The notes under the pieces: generated by a model
Databases searched by the model: none
Told to the model about the DNA's origin: nothing
The model's input: the letters and a program-made list of their open reading frames with translations, nothing else
Translations under genes and position numbers: made by a program
Virus record (IMG/VR): IMGVR_UViG_3300038701_001484
Coordinates: 1 to 39,421 of that record
DNA length: 39,421 nucleotides
Strand: one strand, 5' to 3'
Origin: a virus
Shown here: positions 14,588-24,090 of the stretch, piece after piece
Layout: the number at the start of each line of letters is the position of its first letter
Position numbering within the stretch: the stretch's first letter is position 1

Positions 14588-15546
14588 CTTCGCCACAGCC
14601 GCCTATTCGCAAGCCGATGTTCGACTTGGAAACGCCGATTGTTGATTCGGACGGCAATCCTACGTTTGAGTTCTGGCGGGTTATCGAGGCTATCCGCACA
14701 GCGATAGGTGGGGACTTTGACCTTGTGCACCTGCTGGGGGTGCTGGGGGATAGCTCAAGCGCGCAAATTCAGTCGCTCGCTGATGACGTAGTGAAGCTGC
14801 AAGCTGAATTGCTGGCCTCCAGAACAAGCAGCGGGCTCCTCGGCTCGCTTTTGGATGAGGTAACGGCGCTTAGGGCGCAAATGCTCGCACAGCAGGTGCA
14901 GGGCAATGTGTCGGATGCGTTAGAAGACGTGAGGGCGCAGCTTGCCGTTGTTCAGGCGCAGGTTGATCAAGTGGGCTTAAGGCCGACCGGTATTGATATT
15001 GTGACGAACTCGAATGTGGCTTCAAACGCAGGAATTGACCCGACGAAATTGAGCTACCCAACGGTCTCGACGGAATTGGCTTCCGACGTTACCGGGATTG
15101 GCAACACTGAAACCACGCTGATGCAGGTCAGTCTTTCGGACTGCCAGATACCAACAACGGTGAAGTTTCTGGACACGGTGGTCTTGCCGAAGAACGCCAG
15201 CACAGGCGGTATTCAGATTGAAGTTAAGGCGCGTGTGTCTGACGCCGACATGACATCAAACCCCACGGCTGGCACAACCAATTATGAAGTCTTTTCTGAC
15301 ACCGCAACGGAAAGCGGCGGCTCGTTCAGCCCGCTCACACTACAGCCACGCGCGTCATGGTTTGAAATCGCTGCGGGCGGTGACGACAACCCGAACGGCG
15401 TTGGCGGGCCAATTTCGGCCATTACCGGGACGGTTTATTTCGCAGTTACAGCCCGCACGGTCACGGCAAGCGAGACGTTCGACGCAGATTCAGCGTCTTC
15501 CGCAACACGCATGACTGTAACGGCGTGGGGCAAGGTTAAGGAGTAA
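14584..15546 (+). CDS. Tail needle candidate with coiled coil
   Basis: A 320-aa protein. The N-terminal motif FDLETPIVDSDGNPTFEFWR is common at the start of phage tail proteins that bind the hub. Residues about 45-135 show heptads (SLADDVVKLQAELLASR, ALRAQMLAQQVQ, EDVRAQLAVVQAQVDQV) fitting a trimeric coiled coil. The last 150 residues are beta-rich (TVVLPKNASTGGIQIEVKARV). Its position after the gp10-like gene fits a gp26-like needle that plugs the portal channel, although a tail fibre is an alternative. Confidence 0.55.
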   Translation: MTSPQPPIRKPMFDLETPIVDSDGNPTFEFWRVIEAIRTAIGGDFDLVHLLGVLGDSSSAQIQSLADDVVKLQAELLASRTSSGLLGSLLDEVTALRAQMLAQQVQGNVSDALEDVRAQLAVVQAQVDQVGLRPTGIDIVTNSNVASNAGIDPTKLSYPTVSTELASDVTGIGNTETTLMQVSLSDCQIPTTVKFLDTVVLPKNASTGGIQIEVKARVSDADMTSNPTAGTTNYEVFSDTATESGGSFSPLTLQPRASWFEIAAGGDDNPNGVGGPISAITGTVYFAVTARTVTASETFDADSASSATRMTVTAWGKVKE

Positions 15547-15549
15547 CGC

Positions 15550-15888
15550 ATGCCTTTATATCTTCGCACAGCGCGCGGGCAGGTGCCGTCTTCGGCTGCT
15601 TCGCAGCTCGCCGCTCCGTCAAATCAGGCTTACGTGATCACCAAGTTCCTGGTGCACAACCCTAGCGGCTCGGCTGTGACAGACCTTAAGATTTACGTCA
15701 ACGACAGCGGTGACGCCGCGACGGCCCACCAGATATATGAGCAGGCCAGCGTTGCGGATGCGGAAACCGTCATTATCCCGATTAACGGCCTCAACCTCTA
15801 CAATGGCGAGTTCATCGCTATGAGCGCGGGGACGAACAACGCGCTTGAGTGGCAGATTTCCTACTCGCAGGTCACGGGCAACCCGTAA
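15550..15888 (+). CDS. Hypothetical virion protein, 112 aa, beta-rich
   Basis: Short beta-rich protein (VITKFLVHNPSGSAVTDLKIYVND, TVIIPINGLNLYNGEFIAM) resembling small phage structural domains. It begins four bases after the needle candidate, and its stop overlaps the next start (TAATG). Probably a virion component; no family was named. Confidence 0.6.
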   Translation: MPLYLRTARGQVPSSAASQLAAPSNQAYVITKFLVHNPSGSAVTDLKIYVNDSGDAATAHQIYEQASVADAETVIIPINGLNLYNGEFIAMSAGTNNALEWQISYSQVTGNP

Positions 15889-16310
15889 TGATCCGAGAGG
15901 CAACGCGGGCCGATGTTCCTTTCATTTTGGAGCGAGGCCGGGCCTTCTTTGAATACTCTCCGTGGGCAACCCGAACAGAATATGACGAGGCCAGCACGAG
16001 GGCCACCATTGAACACCTGATCGCGGCCCCTGACGGGGTCATTTTTATATCTGAAGGCGGCGTTATCGGCGGGTTGATATTCCCGCTCTATTTCAACGCG
16101 GATTATCGCATTGCGCAGGAATTGTTCTGGTTCGCACCGGGGCGGGGCGTTGAGCTTCGCAAGGCGTTCGAGGCGTGGGCGAAGGAACGCGGTGCTAGCG
16201 CAATTCAGATGTCGTGTCTGGCGGACGAGCGCGAGCCTGCCATGCGGCGGCTTTACCGGATCAAGGGCTACGAGCCGATAGAGACCGGCTTGATTAAGGA
16301 GATTGCATAA
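15888..16310 (+). CDS. GNAT-family N-acetyltransferase
   Basis: A 140-aa protein. IREATRADVPFILERGRAFFE is the usual GNAT N-terminus, GGVIGGLIFPLYFN forms the central strands, and MRRLYRIKGYEPIE matches the C-terminal strand-helix of acetyltransferases. The canonical Q/RxxGxG/A acetyl-CoA loop is not sharply visible. ATG 15888 is used because the longer frame from 15849 has an unrelated N-terminus. GNAT proteins among ejection-protein genes are seen in other podoviruses; the substrate is unknown. Confidence 0.75.
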   Translation: MIREATRADVPFILERGRAFFEYSPWATRTEYDEASTRATIEHLIAAPDGVIFISEGGVIGGLIFPLYFNADYRIAQELFWFAPGRGVELRKAFEAWAKERGASAIQMSCLADEREPAMRRLYRIKGYEPIETGLIKEIA

Positions 16311-17416
16311 TGGCTGTCGGAACCGCAACGGCTATACTGGGTTCAGCCGCCCTTGGGGCTGGCGGGTCGCTTCTGGCCAGCCGTAACAATTCGCGCGCCA
16401 TTGATCAGGCATCTCAGGTCCAGCAGGACGCTGTGACCCAGCAAACGAACTTGCTGCGCGATATTTTCAACCAGAACCGGCAAGACCTCGCGCCGTTCCG
16501 CGATTACGAAATCCAGCAGCGCAACGCCTTGGGGGAAATCTTCGGATTCAACCCGATTGGTCAGGATGCGACCGGAGGCGGCACCAACCCGTTCAATCCG
16601 GGCGCTGGCCAGCCAAACCCCACGGGCTCATTCAATGGCCCTTCCGGCTTTGGTGGTGGGCGCAACAATCTACAGGACTTCCCGATTGTTCAGCGTGGCG
16701 GTTTCGAGACGGGCTTTATCCCGCCTGAATTCAACGGCGGCAATGAACCGGGATTGCCCAATGGCTTCAACTTCCCCAACGGCTTTGTGAACCCAAACAC
16801 CGGGACCAATGGTAACCCGAACGTTACCGCAACTCCGCTGCCCACTACGGGCGGCACAGGCGGGACGGGTGGCTTTGAGACGGTCGCGGTCAACGGGTCT
16901 ACAAACCCACTTGAAGGCGCTGTATTGCCCAACGAAGGCCGCGGGGTGACAATTCAGACCGGCGCGCCGGGCGGGCCTTCCGTCAATGGCGGTGTGGCGG
17001 GTATCAGCCCGACAATTGACCCGTCTGTAAGGGGCGCGGATCGCTTCAACAACTCCCTGTTCAATGCGGTCTTCACCAACAACTTCCGCCGCGACAATGA
17101 CCGCATTGATACCCGGCTTGCAAACGATGGCCTGCTTTATGCGGGCGTGCGAACGAACGCGGTTGAAAACTCACGCGCGCAGAACTTCGGCAATGCGCTG
17201 AATTCTTATCTTGCCACGCTGATGGGCGCTCCGCCTGCCGGGGCAACGCAGGCCGGTGTGAACAACGCCAATAACTACGCGGCACAGTCCGGCAATCTGG
17301 CCATGCAGGGCGCTAATGCCGGTGCGCAGTCTGCCTATGCCAATGCGGCGAACAACAACAATCTGATGAGCAATCTGTTCAACACCGGAGCCTTTGCATT
17401 GGGAGCGCTAGGATGA
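16310..17416 (+). CDS. Ejection (internal virion) protein 1
   Basis: A 368-aa protein. The N-terminus is hydrophobic (TAILGSAALGAGGSLLAS), a helical region follows (QQDAVTQQTNLLRDIFNQNRQ), then a long Gly/Asn/Pro-rich low-complexity centre (about 85-235), and an Ala/Asn-rich helical C-terminus with LMGAPPAGATQAGVNNANN. This is the pattern of podovirus proteins carried in the head and injected with DNA. It overlaps the GNAT stop at 16310. Confidence 0.7.
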   Translation: MAVGTATAILGSAALGAGGSLLASRNNSRAIDQASQVQQDAVTQQTNLLRDIFNQNRQDLAPFRDYEIQQRNALGEIFGFNPIGQDATGGGTNPFNPGAGQPNPTGSFNGPSGFGGGRNNLQDFPIVQRGGFETGFIPPEFNGGNEPGLPNGFNFPNGFVNPNTGTNGNPNVTATPLPTTGGTGGTGGFETVAVNGSTNPLEGAVLPNEGRGVTIQTGAPGGPSVNGGVAGISPTIDPSVRGADRFNNSLFNAVFTNNFRRDNDRIDTRLANDGLLYAGVRTNAVENSRAQNFGNALNSYLATLMGAPPAGATQAGVNNANNYAAQSGNLAMQGANAGAQSAYANAANNNNLMSNLFNTGAFALGALG

Positions 17417-18642
17417 CGCAGTTTAATACCAACGCGCTGTTCAATGCTTTTGGTGCCGGGCAGGACATGCGCCGCCAGAACATGCTTGCCGAGATGATGC
17501 AGCAGGACCGCCAGCGAGCAACCGGGCTGGCCAATACGCAGGGCAAGATTGAGAACGCCCTGTCATCTGGCGACCGTGCAGGCGCTCAACAGCTTGCGGC
17601 AGGGTCTGGTGATGCGGACGTGATGCGCGGTTTGCGGGAAGCTATCGCCGGTATGGACGAGCAGCAGCGCCAGCAGGCACGCGAACGGGCTCAAGCCTTT
17701 GCGGGTGTCGGCGCGTCCCTTCTGCAAATCCCCTATGAACAGCGACAGGCCGCTTTGTCTAACCCACAAGTGCAGGCTCAATTGCAGGGCTTCGGCATCG
17801 ACCCGCAGCAGCTTGCGGGCTTTGACCCTACGGACGCGAACATTCAAGCCGCTATCGGCCCGGCTGCGCAAATCAGCGACCTCCTTGAGCGCACCAATCC
17901 GGTTACGCTCGATACGGGCGACCAGCGCGTGCGCACGATTGGCGGTGTTGACACCACGACCGCAGAGAACGTGGATGAAGTCGGGCGTATGAACGCCGGG
18001 ACCCGCCGCCAAGAGCTTGCATTGAGCCGTGACGAGCTGGGAGAAAACCGCAGGCAGTTTAATATTGAGAACGACCCCGACCGCCCCAACCCGGATATTG
18101 CCGACGATGAGGACGCGCTTCGTCGTGAGGTCAACGCGGCGGCTGGCGACGCTGCCGAGCTGTTCCGTTCCTATGACGTGATGTTCAACTCCTACAATGT
18201 GGACAACGCGCAAGGCGATCTTGCCTTGCTTGTGGCGTTCACGAAGGCCCTGGACCCGGGCTCTGTTGCCCGTGAAGGTGAGGTTCAGTTGTCGCAATCG
18301 TCGGCATCTGCCGTGCAGAACGCGGCTAACTGGCGGCGTCGCCTTGAGGAGGGTAACACACGCCTTCCGCAAGCGGTCCGCGACGGCATGATTGAGTGGG
18401 CACAACAGCAAGCCGAGATTGACCGGCAGTCGTGGGCTCGTCAGCGCCAAGGCTATGAAGGTCTTGTTGAGCGCCGCCGCTACAACCCCGAAAACATCTT
18501 TATTCGTGCGCCGGGCGAGGCTGTGCGCCCGAACACTGGCGCGGCTCCGTTTGATGCGGCGGGCTATGAAGATGGCACGGTTATCGAGGGGCCTGATGGT
18601 GCCCGGTATGTAGTTAGAAATGGACGCGCGGAGCCTCAATAA
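17413..18642 (+). CDS. Ejection (internal virion) protein 2
   Basis: A 409-aa, helical and glutamine-rich protein. The N-terminus resembles the end of the upstream ejection protein in style (FNTNALFNAFGAGQDMRRQN). A conserved stretch LALLVAFTKALDPGSVAREG near 270-290 occurs in phage DNA-transfer proteins. No membrane segment is clear. It overlaps both neighbours by 1-4 bases, forming a three-gene ejection cassette. Confidence 0.7.
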   Translation: MTQFNTNALFNAFGAGQDMRRQNMLAEMMQQDRQRATGLANTQGKIENALSSGDRAGAQQLAAGSGDADVMRGLREAIAGMDEQQRQQARERAQAFAGVGASLLQIPYEQRQAALSNPQVQAQLQGFGIDPQQLAGFDPTDANIQAAIGPAAQISDLLERTNPVTLDTGDQRVRTIGGVDTTTAENVDEVGRMNAGTRRQELALSRDELGENRRQFNIENDPDRPNPDIADDEDALRREVNAAAGDAAELFRSYDVMFNSYNVDNAQGDLALLVAFTKALDPGSVAREGEVQLSQSSASAVQNAANWRRRLEEGNTRLPQAVRDGMIEWAQQQAEIDRQSWARQRQGYEGLVERRRYNPENIFIRAPGEAVRPNTGAAPFDAAGYEDGTVIEGPDGARYVVRNGRAEPQ

Positions 18643-20648
18643 TGCCACAGCTTCCCCCCGGTTTCCGTGTTGTCCAAGAGGGCGCGCAGCCGCGTCTGCC
18701 TGAAGGCTTCCGCGTGGTCGGGCGGGAGGAGCGCGAGAGCGGGCAGTCGGGCCTAACCCGCGAACAGCAAAACACCGTGGCGTTCCGCAATGAGCGCTCA
18801 CAATTGGATGAAAACCGTCTCGGGTTTGATTTGGGGATGAACCCGCGCAATCTGCTTCAAGCGTTCAATTTGAACGATGAGGCGGCGGGCCTAAATGCGC
18901 GTGTGTCCAATATCTTTCGGTCAGAAGAAGATCGGCTAGACCCGGATTACGCGGCAGAGCTGGAGCGCAACCGCGTCGATACGATGCGCGAAGAAACACC
19001 CGTTCGTGCTGGCGCTGCCGAATTTATGGGCGCTGTTCCGCTAGGCGCGGTTCGCACCGTCTCGGGTGGTGGTCAGCTTGTGAATTGGGGGCGCAATGCG
19101 CCCATGCGCACGGCTGCTGCAACGGGTGCAACTGGCGGCGCTGTGGCGGGCGCTGGCGAGGGTGTGACGCCTGAAGAACGCGCGGTCGGCGGCGGTATTG
19201 GAGGCGTTATAGGGGCTATCCTTGGCCCGGCAACACTGCAAGCAATCGGCCTGACGGGTGGCGCTGTCGGCGGCATTGTCAACGCTGTTCGTGGGGGCGC
19301 ATCGGCCCCGCGTCGTGCGGCGCAGGTGCTGGAGCGTTCCGGTGTTGCAAATGATATTCGCGCCAATCCTGACGCATTGAGCGCCGGGGATGCTGGCGAT
19401 TTTGTTGCCGAGCGTGTCGGCCAACGGGGCCGTAGGGCTGCGGCGGGCGTTGCCTTGACGGGCGGTCAAGCTGCGGACGTTGCCGATGATGCAATTGGTC
19501 GCCGCGCGGCTGGTCGTGCCGAACGTGTGAGTGAGGCGGCGTCTAGCGCAACTGAATTGGCTGGTGGGGACGGAGAACGCCGCGCTGTCGATGCCTTGAT
19601 GGGGTTGGACGAAGTGCGTGAGGCTGCAAGGCCGCTGTTCAACCAGGCCGACGAAGTGACGGGACGCCTGACGCCGCGTATGCGTGAGATTATCCGCAAC
19701 GCCGACCGTGCGGGCGTCAACTTCCGCCGCGCAGATGAATTGGCGGGCCGCACAGGTGATGCGCGGGTTCAGCTTTCCCGCTTTGCTGACGACATAGACA
19801 ATCTACCAGATGAAGTGCGATTAGGAGACGTTCGCGCCCTTGCCCGCACGATGGAAAATGAAGCCCGCCGCTTGAATCGTGCCGGAGAGGATGCGGGCGA
19901 ACTGTGGAACATGGCGCGTGAATTGCGCGATTCTCTTGGGCGGCAGTCGCCTGAATACCGCCAAGCCGCGCAAATGTGGCGCTCGGCAGCCCGCGACGAA
20001 GAGGCGTTCGATATTGGGGCGCGTATATTCCAGCCGGGCGCACGGGCAGAGCGTGACTTGCGCCGGTTTGTAACGGGCGGGGCTACGCAGTCGGAGCGTC
20101 GCACCTTCCTCGCCGGGATTGCTGACGCCATAGAGCGCCGCACAGGCAATGCTTCGGCAGATGGCAACACGGCCTCAAGGCTCAACACGGGCCGCATCCG
20201 CGACCGTCTACGCCGCTTCCTTGGCGATGATGCCGCCGAAGAATTGATGCAGCGCATTGATATCGAGAACCGCCAAGCGCGCTTTGAGACGGGGGCCAAT
20301 CCGAATGTGGGATCGCAGACCGCCTTACGCCAAGAAGGCCGCGACCTGATCCGCCGTGCGGGGCAAGGGCCGGTGCGCCGCTGGCTTGCCGAGATATTCC
20401 GCAACCCGGTTGGTGGTGGTTTGGTGCGGCAAGGCCGGGATCAAGTTTCGCAGCGCATTGAAAGCGCAAGCGATGAAACGCTTACCGAAGTGGCGCGCTT
20501 CCTGTTCTCGCAAGATGACATGGCGAACAGTGAGATTGCCGGGCTGATCATGCGCGAGGCTCAAAGGCGGTCTTTGCCGCTGCCTACCGCGCCCGCTGTG
20601 GCCGCTGTGGGGCAAAACCAAATTACAAGTACGGTGGCGTCAGAGTAA
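18642..20648 (+). CDS. Ejection (internal virion) protein 3, glycine-zipper
   Basis: A 668-aa protein and the largest of the cassette. It starts with two LPxGFRVV units (LPPGFRVV and LPEGFRVV), a short motif often repeated in ejection proteins. Residues about 155-216 form glycine-zipper hydrophobic segments (GGAVAGAGEGV, GGGIGGVIGAILGPATLQA, GGAVGGIVNAV) able to insert in a membrane. The remainder is arginine-rich and helical. A role in forming the DNA conduit across the cell envelope, like P22 gp16, is inferred from size, place and the membrane segments. Confidence 0.7.
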   Translation: MPQLPPGFRVVQEGAQPRLPEGFRVVGREERESGQSGLTREQQNTVAFRNERSQLDENRLGFDLGMNPRNLLQAFNLNDEAAGLNARVSNIFRSEEDRLDPDYAAELERNRVDTMREETPVRAGAAEFMGAVPLGAVRTVSGGGQLVNWGRNAPMRTAAATGATGGAVAGAGEGVTPEERAVGGGIGGVIGAILGPATLQAIGLTGGAVGGIVNAVRGGASAPRRAAQVLERSGVANDIRANPDALSAGDAGDFVAERVGQRGRRAAAGVALTGGQAADVADDAIGRRAAGRAERVSEAASSATELAGGDGERRAVDALMGLDEVREAARPLFNQADEVTGRLTPRMREIIRNADRAGVNFRRADELAGRTGDARVQLSRFADDIDNLPDEVRLGDVRALARTMENEARRLNRAGEDAGELWNMARELRDSLGRQSPEYRQAAQMWRSAARDEEAFDIGARIFQPGARAERDLRRFVTGGATQSERRTFLAGIADAIERRTGNASADGNTASRLNTGRIRDRLRRFLGDDAAEELMQRIDIENRQARFETGANPNVGSQTALRQEGRDLIRRAGQGPVRRWLAEIFRNPVGGGLVRQGRDQVSQRIESASDETLTEVARFLFSQDDMANSEIAGLIMREAQRRSLPLPTAPAVAAVGQNQITSTVASE

Positions 20649-20786
20649 GCCGACAATCCAATCCGTCAGAGATTCACGCAAAACGCCTGCCCAATACCAC
20701 ATGGCAATGAGCGCCGTGATGGTGAATGTCCATAACAGAACGATGATTGCCAGCCCCACGCGGGGCCGTCCGTAAAGCCAGTTCAT
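20640..20786 (-). CDS. Possible 48-aa membrane protein on the opposite strand
   Basis: A leftward frame from ATG 20786 to TGA 20640 encodes NWLYGRPRV, then a hydrophobic helix GLAIIVLLWTFTITALIAM and WYWAGVLRESLTD. The single membrane span and the fact that it fills the otherwise empty gap between the ejection and tailspike genes suggest a small moron. No good Shine-Dalgarno sequence is seen (TTTGCCCG precedes the start), and it converges on the ejection gene, overlapping nine bases. Confidence 0.4.
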   Translation of the reverse strand: MNWLYGRPRVGLAIIVLLWTFTITALIAMWYWAGVLRESLTDWIVGLL

Positions 20787-20822
20787 CGGGCAAATCTAAC
20801 CCAAAACCGAAGACATGAACAG

Positions 20823-20844
20823 CCCGCCTCGTGCGGGATTTTTT
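20823..20844 (+). terminator. Intrinsic terminator before the tailspike
   Basis: CCCGC (20823-20827), CTCGT loop, GCGGG (20833-20837), followed by ATTTTTT (20838-20844). It ends rightward transcription after the ejection genes and would also reduce read-through into the tailspike gene 18 bases later. Confidence 0.8.
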
Positions 20845-20861
20845 GTATGGGAGTCCCCCCA

Positions 20862-23570
20862 ATGGCCGCAACCCTGCCGACCTTTGCCTTTCAGGTGTTG
20901 GACAGCAATGGCGATCCCATTTCCGGTGCCAAGCTGAATTGCTATGCGGAAGGCACGACCACGCCGCAAACGGTGTATCAGGATGAAAGCCTTTCCACCG
21001 CACACGCTAACCCGGTTGTGGCGGACGGCGACGGACGCTTTGCACCGATCTACCTTCAGGCGCTGGCCTACAAATTCGTCCTGACGGATGCATCCGATAA
21101 CATTCTCCAGACAATTGACAATTACAACCCGGACGGCGGGTCTGTTTCGATCAGCGCCCTAACGGACGCGACCACCAGCTTTGTTGACGATGGCGACAAC
21201 ACCAAAGAGGGTAAGTTCCAGCTTTCGGGCGTTACGACCGGCAACACACGCGTTCTGACATGGCCAAACTTCGACGGCACGATTGCTACCGTGGACGGGA
21301 CGGAAACCCCCACGAACAAGACGATTGACCTTGGCAACAACACGCTGACGGGATCAAAGGCCGAATTTAACGCCGCGCTGTCTGATGGGACGTTCTACAC
21401 CGTAGGTGACACAGATGTTGCGGTTGCTGATGGCGGCACCGGGGCAAGCACTGCCGCCGCTGCCATGAACAATCTGCACCCGAGCCGGATGAAGAACGTC
21501 AAGGACGACTATTCGGCGGCGGGTGATGGCCAGCGGGTGTTTGACGGGGCGATTTCATCAAGCGGCACGACGCTTACATCAGCCAGCAATCTGTTTGTTT
21601 CTGGCGACGTGGGTAAGTCAATTTGCATCAAGGGCGCAGCGGCTGCGGGTGCGGACCTGATCACCACGATTGCGAGTTTTACCGGCGCGGGTGAGGTTGA
21701 GGTTACAGCATCCGCCAGCACGACTGTATCCAGCGCAGAGGTCCAGTGGGGGACAGACGACACTACGGCCTTGCAGAATGCGCTTGATGCGGGAATCCCG
21801 GTCTATATCCCGCGCGGCATTTATATCGTCACGGGTGAAATCTACTGGTCAGATGGCAGCTTCCTGCTGGGCGATGGCCCGTTCTGGAAGCCGCGCACCG
21901 GGTTTGTCTATAACGGCAGCAATTCGGCTACCCTCCTGTTCCACGGCAGCTTGGGGGCCAGCGGATCGGAAAACTGTGTCGCACGAGTCAGCGGTAAGGC
22001 GGTCGGCGTTGAAGGAGCGGACTTTACCGCGACCACGGGCGACCCGGCAACGGATGATCTGATTCCGGCGAAGGGCTGGGGCTTTCATATCGACGCCAAC
22101 AACCGGGCCTATTATGGCCTCTACGTTTACCGCGCTGGCAACCAGACCGCGCTTGGCGACATTACTGTTGAGCGCGCAGTTCGGGCCGATGCGATATTCC
22201 TTGGCTGCTTCACGGCGCGGTTCGGGCATTTCGGCCTTTACGAGTCCGATGGCCTTGGCGGCATTATCGGTCTTGATGACGGGTTCTCTCCGGCGTGGGG
22301 CGCTGGCGAGTTTTCATGCTTCAACATGTATGCTTCTTTTCATTGCCTGAACAACGGCGCTGCCGGGACGTTCGTTGAAGGTGACGCCACGTATGATGAG
22401 GACGGCGCGGGGCTTCTCATTGGCGCGGCGCGCGGGTCAATTATTGAAATCAACTCGGAAGTCAATGACGGGCGCGCATACATTGTTGACGAGCGCCCTG
22501 TTGCATCTGCGGCGGCTGGCCCGCTGTTGGTTCGCGCCCCCTATATCGAAGGCAACGGCGCTGGCCCGAAAATCATCAATTATTACGACCACACGGACGG
22601 CATCACTATTGATGGGGGTTACTGCCATCCTGGCAACGGTCATGTCTTCAATGACGCGGCGGGAACGTCTGCCGGGACCACACTGACGGCTGCGTCAGGT
22701 CCGTTTGTATCGGGCGACACCGGCAAGACGATTTATATTCGCGGTGCGGGCTCGGGGGGTGCGCTATACACCGGCACAATCAACACCTATACGAGCGCGA
22801 CGGAAGTTGAGGTAACGCCCGCCTTTGGTGCGACGTTCACGAATGGCAAGGCGCAGTTCGACCACACGAACCGTTCGCAGGACATTGTGATTGAGGGCAT
22901 CACGACCGATGACGGTCCGGCGGATGAAAACCAATGGCTGCGCTTCCGCAATGTGCATGGCGATCTGTTCGACATTCCGATTGAGATTGACTCCAACACG
23001 GACAAATTCGTGGTGGAAGACAATTGCGATTCCCGCATTACCTTTACGGACAAGAGCCCGGCCAATCTGTCGCTGGTCAATCGCGATATAGATTTCTCGG
23101 AAAACAACGTGACGATGACGAAGGCGGAGCTTAACTCCGCCCTTTCGGATCACACGCTTTTGGAGGGTCAGGGCGCGTCGTTCACGATGACCTTGGTGGG
23201 CGAAACATCGGCGGGGACGACCGGGAACACAGCGTCTGCGAACTATTATCGCGTGGCGCAGGATATGACCATCTATTTTGATGGCGATTACACGTCCTTC
23301 GACGGAACGGGGAACCTGAAGCTGACGGGGCTGCCAGAATCAGCACTCACCTCAAGCTACTTCCCCATCGTGGACATCCGGGCAGAGGATAGCGGCGCTA
23401 CGTTCGACTCAATTTGGGGCAGAACGACAGCCGCAAGCACGGAAATAACTCTCTGGAAGAAAACCATCGGCTCGGCAATTGCCCGGCTGACGGACTCGGA
23501 CCTTGACGGGTCGGCTAGCAACAGAAACGTCCGCTTGAGCGGAACCATCCAGTATAGAGCGAACGTGTAG
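20862..23570 (+). CDS. Tailspike / receptor-binding protein
   Basis: A 902-aa protein. The N-terminal particle-binding domain (PTFAFQVLDSNGDPISGAKL, NPVVADGDGRFAPIYLQ) is typical of podovirus tail fibres and spikes. A connecting region with VLTWPNFDGTIATVDG follows, then a pectate-lyase-like beta-helix start (TDDTTALQNALDAGIPVYIP) and a long glycine-rich central part. A module of about 70 residues occurs twice, at residues 226-297 and 595-668. It would recognise, and possibly cleave, a host surface polysaccharide. ATG 20862 has GGGAG upstream; ATG 20847 lies almost in the terminator and is less likely. Confidence 0.85.
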   Translation: MAATLPTFAFQVLDSNGDPISGAKLNCYAEGTTTPQTVYQDESLSTAHANPVVADGDGRFAPIYLQALAYKFVLTDASDNILQTIDNYNPDGGSVSISALTDATTSFVDDGDNTKEGKFQLSGVTTGNTRVLTWPNFDGTIATVDGTETPTNKTIDLGNNTLTGSKAEFNAALSDGTFYTVGDTDVAVADGGTGASTAAAAMNNLHPSRMKNVKDDYSAAGDGQRVFDGAISSSGTTLTSASNLFVSGDVGKSICIKGAAAAGADLITTIASFTGAGEVEVTASASTTVSSAEVQWGTDDTTALQNALDAGIPVYIPRGIYIVTGEIYWSDGSFLLGDGPFWKPRTGFVYNGSNSATLLFHGSLGASGSENCVARVSGKAVGVEGADFTATTGDPATDDLIPAKGWGFHIDANNRAYYGLYVYRAGNQTALGDITVERAVRADAIFLGCFTARFGHFGLYESDGLGGIIGLDDGFSPAWGAGEFSCFNMYASFHCLNNGAAGTFVEGDATYDEDGAGLLIGAARGSIIEINSEVNDGRAYIVDERPVASAAAGPLLVRAPYIEGNGAGPKIINYYDHTDGITIDGGYCHPGNGHVFNDAAGTSAGTTLTAASGPFVSGDTGKTIYIRGAGSGGALYTGTINTYTSATEVEVTPAFGATFTNGKAQFDHTNRSQDIVIEGITTDDGPADENQWLRFRNVHGDLFDIPIEIDSNTDKFVVEDNCDSRITFTDKSPANLSLVNRDIDFSENNVTMTKAELNSALSDHTLLEGQGASFTMTLVGETSAGTTGNTASANYYRVAQDMTIYFDGDYTSFDGTGNLKLTGLPESALTSSYFPIVDIRAEDSGATFDSIWGRTTAASTEITLWKKTIGSAIARLTDSDLDGSASNRNVRLSGTIQYRANV

Positions 23571-23579
23571 GTGGCTGAC

Positions 23580-23888
23580 ATGAGCGAGCAAGCCCCGCCC
23601 CAGCCGTCCGCAATCGAGCGTCATGCGCAAACCCTGATCGGTGTCGTCATCACGGGATTGATCTTCTGGATGGGCGTCACCATTCAGGACCAGTCAACAA
23701 CGCTTGCCGGGATGCGCGCCGAGCTGAACGGGATGCAAGCACAGCTTTCCCTTTATGCCCAGCAAACACAGGATCGCTACACCGCCTCAAGGGCTTCGAC
23801 CGATTTTGCGGCACGGGATCAGGTGATAGCGGATTTGCGCGAGCGCGTTCTCATGCTGGAACAGGGAAGGCGACGGGGCAATGACTGA
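23580..23888 (+). CDS. Single-span membrane protein, lysis-cassette holin candidate
   Basis: A 102-aa protein with an N-terminal cytoplasmic stretch, one membrane helix (TLIGVVITGLIFWMGVTI, residues 18-35) and a coiled-coil-like C-terminus (MRAELNGMQAQLSLYAQQTQ, VIADLRERVLMLEQG). AGGTGG lies five bases before ATG 23580; the GTG at 23571 is an alternative. It overlaps a second small membrane protein and lies just before the endolysin and spanins, so holin, antiholin or pinholin is a reasonable role. Confidence 0.6.
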   Translation: MSEQAPPQPSAIERHAQTLIGVVITGLIFWMGVTIQDQSTTLAGMRAELNGMQAQLSLYAQQTQDRYTASRASTDFAARDQVIADLRERVLMLEQGRRRGND

Positions 23889-24090
23889 CGCGCTTGAATT
23901 TGCGCGGGTCTGGCGGCGTCCTGCGGGGGCTTGGCTGTCCCTCATTCTGATTGCTTGGCAGGTCATGGCGGGCTCGCCTGACGTGGCTGTGCTGGGCGTT
24001 CTGGCGGGCATGTGGGCATGGGACAATGCCTCACGAACTGCCGAGCGGATCGGAACACGGAACGCAGGCGTCAGCGATGCATCGGGTTAG
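23881..24090 (+). CDS. Two-span small membrane protein, holin candidate
   Basis: A 69-aa protein with two hydrophobic helices (PAGAWLSLILIAWQVMAG and DVAVLGVLAGMWAWDNA) and a short charged tail. The size and topology fit class II holins. It overlaps the preceding gene by eight bases and lies 240 bases before the endolysin. Which of the two membrane proteins makes the lethal hole cannot be told by reading. Confidence 0.6.
   Translation: MTDALEFARVWRRPAGAWLSLILIAWQVMAGSPDVAVLGVLAGMWAWDNASRTAERIGTRNAGVSDASG

Noticed and set aside
15849-15887. Longer start for the acetyltransferase
   Set aside because: The extra residues overlap the previous gene and do not fit the GNAT N-terminus, which begins at ATG 15888.
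20862-23570. Diversity-generating retroelement target in the tailspike
   Set aside because: No reverse transcriptase gene or template repeat was found in the window.
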